DNA from: Streptomyces griseicoloratus
GTDB taxonomy: Bacteria; Actinomycetota; Actinomycetes; Streptomycetales; Streptomycetaceae
Direction: 5' to 3'
Assembly (NCBI RefSeq): GCF_014534645.1
Contig: NZ_JACVQF010000127.1
Span: 22,989 to 86,988, forward strand
Length of the DNA stretch: 64,000 bases
The notes under the pieces: generated by a model
Databases searched by the model: none
What the model was told of the DNA's origin: nothing
What the model saw: only the letters and a program-made list of their open reading frames with translations
Translations under genes and position numbers: made by a program
Part shown: piece by piece, positions 17,729 through 24,271 of the stretch
How positions within the stretch are numbered: the stretch's first letter is position 1
Layout of the letters: every line of letters starts with the position of its first letter

Positions 17729-18108
17729 TCCGGTCTGCGTGTGACAGCTTCTTGTCAGTCATGTGTACTGCCCTGACCGAGAAGGTTCACCGGGTTGCGG
17801 ATTTCACGGGGTTGGCCAGAGGTTGGGTGTGGCGACGGGGCGGTCGAGTGATCGCCCTGTCACCACCGAAAGGCAACCTCAAGCCCCCGCTGCGCCTCGG
17901 CGTCTCCCTTCAACCGCGCCGGCCGCTTGACGACGGAGCCAGCGTGCTCCACGCGGGGCGACGACGCGCCTGCGGCTGCTGAGGTCCGTACTCGTCGCTC
18001 CTCTCGGAGGTGCCGCGCCCACCGCTGCGAGCGTCGCTGCGGCTTCTGTTCGCCTGCCCAGCTCCCAGACAAGTGAGGGTGTGCGACGCGATGTTGGAGA
18101 GCCGGACC
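17729..18108. other. 380-base stretch with no recognisable gene
   Basis: Short open frames exist on both strands (for example one from 18125 down to 17910 beginning MSVPIEVRLSNIASHTLTC) but none has a ribosome binding site or recognisable domain. The part from 17863 to 18065 is rich in CGACG-like words and looks unlike neighbouring coding sequence. It probably holds the promoter of the LLM gene and the end of the MerR unit. Confidence 0.4.
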
Positions 18109-18540
18109 TCAATGGGCACGCTCATGCCGCGGCACGCGACCGACCTGGCTTGTGGGGGCAGCCTCGCGTGACGGATCTTCTTCGTCCCGGGGCGCCGTGT
18201 CGAGAACGGCGTCCAGTATTCGCCGGGAACTCTCGAGTTGTGCGATTGCCTCGGTGATGCGGGCGCGTTCGCGCCGCAACTCCCCGATGAAGGTCGGGCA
18301 GCCGGATGGCACCCTCAGTTCGTCCTTGTCGTGCACACAGTGCACGACCTTGGCGATGACCGCAGTGGAGAGCCCGGCGGCGAGCATCGCTCGGACGTGG
18401 TTCACCGTTGCGACGTCTGCCTCGGCGTAATCGCGGTAGCCGTTGTCCAACCGGACCGGCCGGAGCAGACCCTGCTCCTCGTAGTAGCGCAACATCCTCC
18501 TGCTCACGCCGGTTTCGTGGGCCAGGTCGCCGATTCGCAT
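18109..18540 (-). CDS. MerR-family transcriptional regulator
   Basis: 143 aa. MRIGDLAHETGVSRRMLRYYEEQGLLRP is the MerR helix-turn-helix, followed by the second wing and a dimerisation coiled coil (RRERARITEAIAQLESSRRILDAVL). AGGAG lies 9-10 bases before the ATG at 18540; another ATG at 18570 would add ten residues. No Cys-rich metal site is visible except single Cys in HCV and GCPTF, so it is more like a drug- or redox-type MerR. It is divergent from the SDR gene and probably controls it through the shared promoter region. Confidence 0.9.
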   Translation of the reverse strand: MRIGDLAHETGVSRRMLRYYEEQGLLRPVRLDNGYRDYAEADVATVNHVRAMLAAGLSTAVIAKVVHCVHDKDELRVPSGCPTFIGELRRERARITEAIAQLESSRRILDAVLDTAPRDEEDPSREAAPTSQVGRVPRHERAH

Positions 18541-18553
18541 CCCCGCCTTCTCC

Positions 18554-18585
18554 TTGACCTTCACATACATGTGATGCCTTACCGT
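18554..18585 (+). promoter_or_regulatory. MerR-type promoter with dyad in a long spacer, upstream of the SDR gene
   Basis: TTGACC (18554-18559) is followed after 20 bases by TACCGT (18580-18585). Within the spacer CACAT and ATGTG (18562-18573) form an inverted repeat. MerR regulators act on promoters with overlong 19-20 base spacers containing such dyads. The site lies between the MerR and SDR genes, so both may respond. Inference from pattern. Confidence 0.5.
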
Positions 18586-18624
18586 CCCCAGTATCCGCTG
18601 ATCGTGAAGTAAAGGAGCCGGACC

Positions 18625-19281
18625 ATGCCGGGTGCAGTGATCATTGGTGCGGGGCCGGGGATCGGGCAGGCAGTCGCCCGTCGGTTCGCCAGGGAGGGTC
18701 TGCCGATCGCGCTGATCGCCAGGGGCGGGCGGACACTGCGCGCCGTGGCCGGCGCGGTCGCTGCCCATGGCGTTCCAATCGTCACGTTGCAGGCCGACAG
18801 CACCGACCGGGCCGAGTTGGACGCGGCCCTGGACCAGGCCATCGGCGAGCACGGCGTGCCGGAGGTCGCCGTGTACAACGCTGCGCTCGTCCGCGCGGAT
18901 GAGCTGGGTGAGTTGTCGGTACGTGATCACATGGAGGCATGGGCGGTCAACGTAGTGGGAGCGCTCAATGCCGCGGCACGCCTCGCGCCGGCAATGGCGA
19001 CGCGCGGGAGTGGAACGTTCCTTGTCACGGGCGGCATGCCCGAGCCCAAGCCGCAGTACGTGAGCCTCTCCCTGGGCAAGGCGGGCGTCCGGACTCTGGT
19101 CGCGCTGCTTGATCAGCAGTACAGGTCCTCCGGAGTGCACGTGGCGAGCGTCACCGTGGACGGCCCGGTCGCCCCCGGCACCGACTTCGACCCCGACGAC
19201 ATCGCAGAGCACTACTGGCAGCTGCACACGCAGCCGCGCCACCTGTGGGACCGCGAGGCGCTGCACGCCGGCCGCTCTTGA
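18625..19281 (+). CDS. Atypical short-chain dehydrogenase/reductase
   Basis: 218 aa, short for an SDR. The Rossmann start is VIIGAGPGIGQAVARRFAREG, and YNAA stands where NNAG is usual. The active-site Tyr of the YxxxK motif is absent: in YVSLSLGKAG the Lys is K152 and the residue four before it is Leu148, with Tyr only at 145. The start follows AAAGGAG. It may be a non-classical or inactive SDR, or use a shifted Tyr. It is divergent from and probably regulated by the MerR gene. Confidence 0.85.
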   Translation: MPGAVIIGAGPGIGQAVARRFAREGLPIALIARGGRTLRAVAGAVAAHGVPIVTLQADSTDRAELDAALDQAIGEHGVPEVAVYNAALVRADELGELSVRDHMEAWAVNVVGALNAAARLAPAMATRGSGTFLVTGGMPEPKPQYVSLSLGKAGVRTLVALLDQQYRSSGVHVASVTVDGPVAPGTDFDPDDIAEHYWQLHTQPRHLWDREALHAGRS

Positions 19282-19568
19282 TGGTGCGCGGCCCATGGCC
19301 CCGGGCCAGAGAGCCGAGCCCGGCCGCCCGCGCCTGCCGGGGCGGAGCGGCCGGCTCGCTCTGGACGAGACGGTGGTTGACGGGTTCGAGCGCATCACGG
19401 ACACACTGCACCGCCTGTTCAGCGAGGAGCGCCCCTTCGCCCTGGCCACCGACCTCGGCATCGGTGGCAGCGCCCTCCGCCCGTGGCTACGTCCGTTTGC
19501 CTTGACCTGGACGGCGACGCGGCCGGCTCGGGGCCGGGGCGAGGGCCGTCGGCCGGGACCGGGGAGGG
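19282..19568. other. Intergenic stretch with a coding-like remnant
   Basis: Between the SDR stop and the end of the convergent reductase. In plus-strand frame about 19361-19500 the translation LDETVVDGFERITDTLHRLF followed by SEERPFALATDLGIGGSALR looks like genuine protein sequence. It has no convincing start, no ribosome binding site, and dissolves into low-complexity Arg/Gly codons. It may be a gene fragment; I do not recognise a family. Confidence 0.35.
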
Positions 19569-20174
19569 CTACCGGTTCGCGATCTGCGGGCGGTCGCGGC
19601 GGGCGTCGTGGAGGACCGAGCCCCACCAGAGCAGCTGATCGAGCATGGCTCTGGCGGCGTCTTCGGGGCCCTGCGGGTCCCGGAGCGTGCCCTCGGGGGA
19701 GAAGAGGAGGTAGTAACTGGGGAAGGCGACGTAGTCGCGCACGGTGTGGGCATGCAACTCGTTGAAGACCTGCCGCAGTTGCTCGATCGCCAGGAGACCG
19801 CCGCTGAGGCCGCTGTAGCCGACGAAGCCGATCGGCTTGGCCTTCCACTGGGTGTAGTGCCAGTCGATGGCGGCCTTGAGAGACGCCGGGAAGCTGCGGT
19901 TGTAGTCGGGCGTCACGATGACGACCGCGTCGGCGGCGTCGAGCCGCCGGGTCAGTTCGGTCATGCCCTCGGGACGCGGTAGGTCGGGCTGCAGGGCCGG
20001 CGGTGTGGGCGGCAGTGCGAGCGGGAGGTCGACGTCCGCCAGATCGATCAGGTCGATCGTGAACTCGTCGTGCCGCTTGGCCTGTTCGACGAACCAGTTG
20101 GCCACCACCGGGCCGAAGCGGCCCTCCCGGACACTGCCGACGATCACTGCGAGATTCAGTCGTGCGCTGGACAT
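19569..20174 (-). CDS. NAD(P)H-dependent FMN reductase-like flavoprotein
   Basis: 201 aa flavodoxin-like fold: LNLAVIVGSVREGRFGPVVANWF is the phosphate-binding N-terminus, and VIVTPDYNRSFPASLKAAIDW and KPIGFVGYSGLSGG are the conserved FMN-binding loops of the NADPH-dependent FMN reductase family (SsuE/azoreductase-like). TAGGAGA precedes the ATG at 20174. It could supply reduced flavin or reduce quinones. It is divergent from the XRE regulator at 20324, a common arrangement in which the regulator controls the reductase. Confidence 0.92.
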   Translation of the reverse strand: MSSARLNLAVIVGSVREGRFGPVVANWFVEQAKRHDEFTIDLIDLADVDLPLALPPTPPALQPDLPRPEGMTELTRRLDAADAVVIVTPDYNRSFPASLKAAIDWHYTQWKAKPIGFVGYSGLSGGLLAIEQLRQVFNELHAHTVRDYVAFPSYYLLFSPEGTLRDPQGPEDAARAMLDQLLWWGSVLHDARRDRPQIANR

Positions 20175-20323
20175 GATTGCTCTCCTACGGAGGGGTTGGT
20201 GCTGCCCCAGGCCGGGGCGTGCGCTCCACGGTGCCGGGCGGGCCGGAGGACGAGGGAGGCCGGGCGGAGGGTGGTAGCGGCAGGGCCACGATCCGCCGGG
20301 GTGGCCGGTGTTACGTTCGAGGG

Positions 20324-21172
20324 ATGAGCGACAACGAGCTCGGCCTCTTCCTGCGACTGCGCCGGGAAGCCGTCACACCGGCCGAGGTGGGACTGCCCGC
20401 CGGGCCGCGCCGCCGTACGCCGGGGCTGCGCCGCGCGGAGCTGGCGACGCTCGCGGGGGTGAGTGTCGAGTACGTCACCAGGCTGGAGCAGGGGCGGGAC
20501 CGCAGGCCCTCGGTGCAGGTGCTGGCGGCCCTGGCGGACGCGTTGCTGCTCACCCCCGGTGAGCGGGTCCATCTGCACCGGCTCGCCAAGGGTGCCGACC
20601 CCGGCTTCAGCTGCCGGGGCGGGGCGGGTCCGAACAGGGCGGTCAGACCCACGGTGCGGGCGCTGCTGGAGCGGCTGGAACCGGCGCCCGCCGTGCTGAT
20701 GAACCGGCTGAGCGAGATCCTGGCCTGCACGGACGGGTACCGGCGGCTGACCGAACCGCTCGGCCTGCTGGACGGTGTCCGGCCCAGCCTCGCGCGCTTC
20801 GTCTTCACCGACCCGCGGGCGCGCACGGTCTACCCGGACTGGGACACGGTCGCCGACGAGCAGGTCGCGGCCCTCAAGCAGGGGCCGGGGCAGACCGACG
20901 TCGCTGTCGGCGCACTGATGGACGAGTTGACGGTGTCCTGCGGGGAACCGTTCGCCGGCCGGCTGCGGGCGGTGCCGGGGCTGCCGCGGGCGAACGGGGT
21001 GGTGCGCATGGTCCACCCGCAGGTCGGGGAGGTGCGGCTGGCGTACGAAACGCTCGGCCTACCCGCCGACGACGACCAGCAGCTCGTCGTCCACCTGCCG
21101 GCCGACGACGCGAGCGCCGCCGCACTCGACCGCCTCACCGGCCGCCGCCCCGGCGCCCTGCGGGCGGTCTGA
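20324..21172 (+). CDS. XRE-family regulator with MmyB-like ligand-binding domain
   Basis: 282 aa. Residues about 1-85 hold the helix-turn-helix (GLRRAELATLAGVSVEYVTRLEQGRD). The remainder is the PAS-like MmyB domain with FVFTDPRARTVYPDWDTVADEQV and VVRMVHPQVGEVRLAYETL. The start is set by GAGGG immediately ahead and by the family N-terminus. Such regulators usually repress a divergent oxidoreductase, here the FMN-reductase-like gene at 19569-20174. Confidence 0.93.
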   Translation: MSDNELGLFLRLRREAVTPAEVGLPAGPRRRTPGLRRAELATLAGVSVEYVTRLEQGRDRRPSVQVLAALADALLLTPGERVHLHRLAKGADPGFSCRGGAGPNRAVRPTVRALLERLEPAPAVLMNRLSEILACTDGYRRLTEPLGLLDGVRPSLARFVFTDPRARTVYPDWDTVADEQVAALKQGPGQTDVAVGALMDELTVSCGEPFAGRLRAVPGLPRANGVVRMVHPQVGEVRLAYETLGLPADDDQQLVVHLPADDASAAALDRLTGRRPGALRAV

Positions 21173-21237
21173 GCGGTACCGTCGACACCTGCGTCAACGA
21201 GCCGTTTCCCGCGCCCGTCGACCGGTCCGGAAGACAA

Positions 21238-21396
21238 GGGTGCCGGGACACCGCCGCCGGGCTCAGCCCGGACAGCCGGGCGATCCCGCTGCGGGCCACC
21301 GGACCGTGTCGAGTACGGCCCGCAGCACGGATGCGGCGTTGGCCTCCCGGCGGCCGTCGCCGGAGGGCGGGCGACGGCGGGAACGGTGGTCGACAT
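21238..21396 (-). pseudogene. Frameshifted 5' remnant of a ROK-family regulator
   Basis: Starting at the ATG at 21396 (after GAAGGA) the minus strand gives MSTTVPAVAR, then after a one-base loss PSGDGRREANAASVLRAVLD in a second frame, and after another one-base loss GPVARSGIARLSGLSPAAVSR in a third. Joined, this is the N-terminal winged helix of Streptomyces ROK repressors. Nothing of the sugar-kinase-like domain remains. It is divergent from the leader peptide and TauD gene and may once have regulated them. Confidence 0.72.
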
Positions 21397-21534
21397 GGCG
21401 GATCCTTCCGTGCACCTGGGGGCGGGCTGCTCCAACATGCCGTGCACCGGAGCGGTCCGGCGAGTGCCAGTGACCAGGACCACGACCGGGACGCTGGGGG
21501 GTATTGCAGGGTCGTGAAGCGGTCCCGGGAGACC

Positions 21535-21564
21535 TTGACCGGCACTCCGGCGGGTCCCCAGACT
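21535..21564 (+). promoter_or_regulatory. Promoter for a leaderless leader-peptide transcript
   Basis: TTGACC (21535-21540) and CAGACT (21559-21564) are separated by 18 bases. Transcription would start near 21571, at or next to the ATG (21572) of the small cysteine-containing frame. This is consistent with leaderless translation, which is common for Streptomyces leader peptides. Confidence 0.4.
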
Positions 21565-21571
21565 CTTGGAC

Positions 21572-21652
21572 ATGACCGCGCCGCACCTTTGTGATCCGCA
21601 GGTCCACGCCGGCCCGGCGCGCCCCGCCCCGGCCGCGTGTCCGTGTCTCTGA
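21572..21652 (+). CDS. Putative 26-aa cysteine-containing leader peptide upstream of the TauD gene
   Basis: The peptide begins MTAPHLCDPQV and ends AACPCL, with Cys at 7, 23 and 25. All three Cys codons are TGT, rare in this GC-rich coding background where TGC dominates, and Leu6 is the rare CTT. It lies 119 bases before the TauD-like gene, with a stem-loop in between (21694-21736). Cys-rich leaders controlling sulfur genes by ribosome attenuation are known in actinobacteria. The arrangement suggests that cysteine supply controls the dioxygenase. Not proven; chance occurrence is possible. Confidence 0.5.
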   Translation: MTAPHLCDPQVHAGPARPAPAACPCL

Positions 21653-21693
21653 CGGCACCACACCCTCTCTCTCACCGCAGCCACCCAATCGGC

Positions 21694-21736
21694 CTTCAGC
21701 TGCGCTGATTTCCTCCCGCTCGGAAAGCAACTGAAG
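21694..21736 (+). promoter_or_regulatory. Interrupted stem-loop between leader peptide and TauD gene
   Basis: CTTCAG (21694-21699) pairs with CTGAAG (21731-21736), and TTTCC (21709-21713) with GGAAA (21722-21726), around an 8-base loop. The structure could act in attenuation together with the leader peptide. No long U-tract follows, so control of translation or Rho access is as likely as intrinsic termination. Confidence 0.4.
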
Positions 21737-21753
21737 CAACTCAGGCAACCCAA
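21727..21753 (+). repeat. Three 9-bp tandem GCAAC repeats before the TauD start
   Basis: GCAACTGAA, GCAACTCAG and GCAACCCAA follow one another with exact 9-base period, ending 20 bases before the ATG at 21774. The first unit overlaps the stem-loop. Possible RNA or regulator binding site. Confidence 0.5.
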
Positions 21754-21773
21754 CCTGTGAAGGGATGCTCGTC

Positions 21774-22733
21774 ATGACCTCCACCGCGCCCGCCCCGACC
21801 GCCACCCTCACCGTCGAGAAGATCGGCGGCCGCCTCGGCGCCGTGATCTCCGGAGTCCGCCTCGGCGGTGACCTGGACGCGGCCACCGTCGCCGCGATCC
21901 GCGCCGCCGTCCTCGAGCACAAGGTCGTCTTCTTCCGCGACCAGCACCACCTGGACGCGGAGGGCCACGAGGCGTTCGGCCGGCTGCTCGGCGAACTCGT
22001 CGCGCACCCCACCGTGCCGTCCATCGACGGCCGCTACGCCCTCGGCATCGACAACGACCACGGCGGCCGCGCCAACCAGTGGCACACCGACGTGACCTTC
22101 GTGCCCGCCTACCCGGCCTTCTCCATCCTGCGTGCCGAGGTCATCCCGCCCTACGGCGGCAACACCCTGTGGTCCAACACGGCCGCCGCCTACGCCGAAC
22201 TCCCGGAGCCCCTGCGGGTGTTGGCCGACAGCCTGCGCGGCGTGCACACCAACGACTACGACTACGCGGCCGCCCGCCCCGATGCCCCGTCCGCAGCGCT
22301 GGAGCAGCACCGCAAGGTGTTCGCGTCGATCACGTTCCGGACCGAGCACCCCGTCGTCCGCGTGCACCCGGAGACCGGCGAACGCACCCTGATCCTCGGC
22401 AACTTCCTGCAGAAGCTCACCGGATTCAACGGCCCGGACTCCCGCGCCCTCATCGGCGTCCTGCAGTCGCACGTCGAGCGCCCGGAGAACACGGTCCGCT
22501 GGCAATGGCGGGCCGGCGACGTCGCGATCTGGGACAACCGCGCCACCCAGCACTACGGCGTGGACGACTCCGACGACCACGAGCGCACCCTGCGCCGCGT
22601 CACCATCGACGGAGACGTCCCGGTCGGCGTCGACGGCCGCCGCTCGGTGCTGCTGGCGCCGGAGTCGGTGCCCGAGCCCGCGTACGGGATCGCCTCCGGT
22701 GCCTCCACCGACGGAGCGCTCGCGGAGGCCTGA
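21774..22733 (+). CDS. TauD/TfdA-family Fe(II)/2-oxoglutarate dioxygenase (sulfonate or alkylsulfate type)
   Basis: 319 aa. The jelly-roll iron site is H104-x-D106 (QWHTDVTF) with distal His260 (ATQHYGVDD); the 2-oxoglutarate-binding Arg lies in [31 protein letters not shown] and [17 protein letters not shown] are typical of TauD/AtsK enzymes, which oxidise taurine, alkanesulfonates or alkyl sulfates to release sulfite or sulfate. ATG 21774 is preferred over in-frame ATG 21765 because AAGGG (21760-21764) is then 9 bases away. A cysteine-rich leader upstream fits a sulfur-scavenging role. Confidence 0.9.
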   Translation: MTSTAPAPTATLTVEKIGGRLGAVISGVRLGGDLDAATVAAIRAAVLEHKVVFFRDQHHLDAEGHEAFGRLLGELVAHPTVPSIDGRYALGIDNDHGGRANQWHTDVTFVPAYPAFSILRAEVIPPYGGNTLWSNTAAAYAELPEPLRVLADSLRGVHTNDYDYAAARPDAPSAALEQHRKVFASITFRTEHPVVRVHPETGERTLILGNFLQKLTGFNGPDSRALIGVLQSHVERPENTVRWQWRAGDVAIWDNRATQHYGVDDSDDHERTLRRVTIDGDVPVGVDGRRSVLLAPESVPEPAYGIASGASTDGALAEA

Positions 22734-22869
22734 CAACGGAGTCCGACCGGATCGCCCGTGGGGGCGGTGCTCACGCCGCTGCTCCCGGCGGCCGGGGTCG
22801 CCGAGGGCGGTGGAGAATCAGAACTGCTGCCCAGCGCCTTGGTTTGATTCTGGCACCAGCACATCGGTG
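22734..22869. other. Intergenic stretch after the TauD gene
   Basis: GC-rich sequence without a gene or a convincing terminator. A GGTTTGATTC block near 22845 superficially recalls a tRNA T-arm but no tRNA folds around it. Confidence 0.35.
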
Positions 22870-23260
22870 CCGTCACAGTTCCCGGGGCCGCACAGGCCCT
22901 GACGTCCGCGTCCGGGTCCGTCGTCGCCGTGGCCAGGGCCGCTCGGGCGTCCCCGGTGGCACGGTGCCGGGTCAGTGCCGCCCCGGCGGCCTTGCGGACG
23001 TCGGCGTTCGGGCCGGCGAGGGCCTTGGCGAGGGCGGGTACGGCGAGGCCGGGGTCGCGAGGGACAGGGCGGTGGTGGCGCCGGCCGGCATCTGCCAGGC
23101 CGGGTCGGGCAGGGCTGCCTCGTGCGCGGGCGGCCAGGGGAGCCGGGCAGCCGGTCGTGCCCAGTGCTTTCGGGTCTGCCACGACGTGCGCATCACGGTC
23201 CCGGCATCGTGCAGCCGGTTGATGACCGTGCCGTAGGACAGCCCGCCGGCGGCGCGGACT
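22870..23260 (-). pseudogene. Degraded HEAT-repeat protein with HTH-like start
   Basis: Read on the minus strand in successive frames: LSYGTVINRLHDAGTVMRTS looks like an HTH of the type SYGTVxxRLxxAG, followed by DPAWQMPAGATTALS. After a frame change come DPGLAVPALAKALAGPNADV, RKAAGAALTR and ARAALATATTDPDADVRACA, three HEAT-repeat-like units with the usual Asp/Val pattern. No single frame covers the whole and no stop-free start exists, so this is a decayed gene or gene fusion. Confidence 0.6.
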
Positions 23261-23366
23261 GTCGGTGGGTGCCCCTAGTCTTTCGCCCATCGGTACAGCG
23301 GGGCGTGCAGATCCGGCCGCCGGACGCGCGGTGCCGGTCTCCGGACGTGGAAGAGGCGAAGGACGC

Positions 23367-24236
23367 ATGGGTTGGCTGTCAGCGGGCGACACTTACGAAG
23401 TAGCTCTGGTGGAAGGCCGGGTGGTGGCCCGGCAGGCGTCGGGGGCCTCCGGGGCCGGGCAGGTGACAACGCTGCCGGCGGAGATACGGGACCGCCCCGA
23501 AGTGCACGAGCTTCAGCGGTTCGCCGAGTGGCTTCAGTGGCACGCGGCCGAGTGCGCCGCGCAGGTCGGCAACTGGATGGTGTCCTCGCTGCCGGTGCCG
23601 GCCGGTCTGCTGGCCAGGGTCTGGCCCGACGAGGCGTGGCGGTCGGCGCTGCGGGACATCGTTGTCGTCGGTGACGGCCCCGACGAGGTCGGATTCCTGC
23701 GGGACGCGGACGACTCGGGCGGGCTGCGGGTGGTGAACCTGGACGGCGAGACCGTCCGCCTGACCCCCCGCACGGTGACCATGCCCCACCCGGTCCTCCT
23801 GCCGGACCTGGAGGAACTCCGCACGTTCGTCGCCGAGTTGGGCGTGGTCCAGGGCGTCGAGCAGCTCCACCGCGCCACCTGGCACAAGCCCGCCGACGTC
23901 GACGGCGACGCCCGTGCGGTCACCGAGTTCGCGGGTGCCGAGTACCGGTCGTGGTTCCACCTCTCCAACCGCGCCACGTCGCTCGGCTACAAGGTCTCCG
24001 GCACCTACGCCACCGACCGGATCCGGGACGCCGGGCGGATCTTCACCGCCTCGGTCGGTATCGGCGACCCCTACACCGAGGACAAGGCCTGGACCGGCAG
24101 GCTGGCCTGGAGCGACCAGGACGGGCACCGGATCCTCCCGCTGGCCGAGGTCGGCCCGGTGGCCTGGTCCGAGGGCATGCGCATGGCCGCGGCGCTCCAC
24201 GCCGGCCGCACCGTGACCGCGGACGGCGACGAGTGA
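23367..24236 (+). CDS. DUF4132-like protein, first gene of the vWA/SWIM operon
   Basis: 289 aa. GAAGGA precedes the ATG at 23367. MVSSLPVPAGLLARVWPDEAWRSALRDIVVV and the later MPHPVLLPDLEELRTFVAEL-GVVQGVEQLHR resemble the C-terminal DUF4132 region of E. coli YehI, which is far longer (about 1,200 aa). Here only that module seems to be present. Rich in Trp and acidic residues; soluble, no signal. The stop overlaps a possible GTG start of the next gene, pointing to one operon with the 1,675-aa protein, DUF5682-vWA and SWIM genes. Function unknown; conflict or stress-response role is inferred. Confidence 0.65.
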   Translation: MGWLSAGDTYEVALVEGRVVARQASGASGAGQVTTLPAEIRDRPEVHELQRFAEWLQWHAAECAAQVGNWMVSSLPVPAGLLARVWPDEAWRSALRDIVVVGDGPDEVGFLRDADDSGGLRVVNLDGETVRLTPRTVTMPHPVLLPDLEELRTFVAELGVVQGVEQLHRATWHKPADVDGDARAVTEFAGAEYRSWFHLSNRATSLGYKVSGTYATDRIRDAGRIFTASVGIGDPYTEDKAWTGRLAWSDQDGHRILPLAEVGPVAWSEGMRMAAALHAGRTVTADGDE

Positions 24237-24271
24237 ACGACACGGCGGACACCCAGGAAAGGCACGCAGGA

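Noticed and set aside
17752-18125. Small genes in the 17752-18125 stretch on either strand
   Set aside because: Candidate frames of 70-77 codons have no ribosome binding site, no recognisable motif and Arg/Ser-rich out-of-frame composition.
22836-22862. A GGTTTGATTC block resembling a tRNA T-arm and 3' end
   Set aside because: No matching acceptor, D or anticodon arms can be placed upstream.
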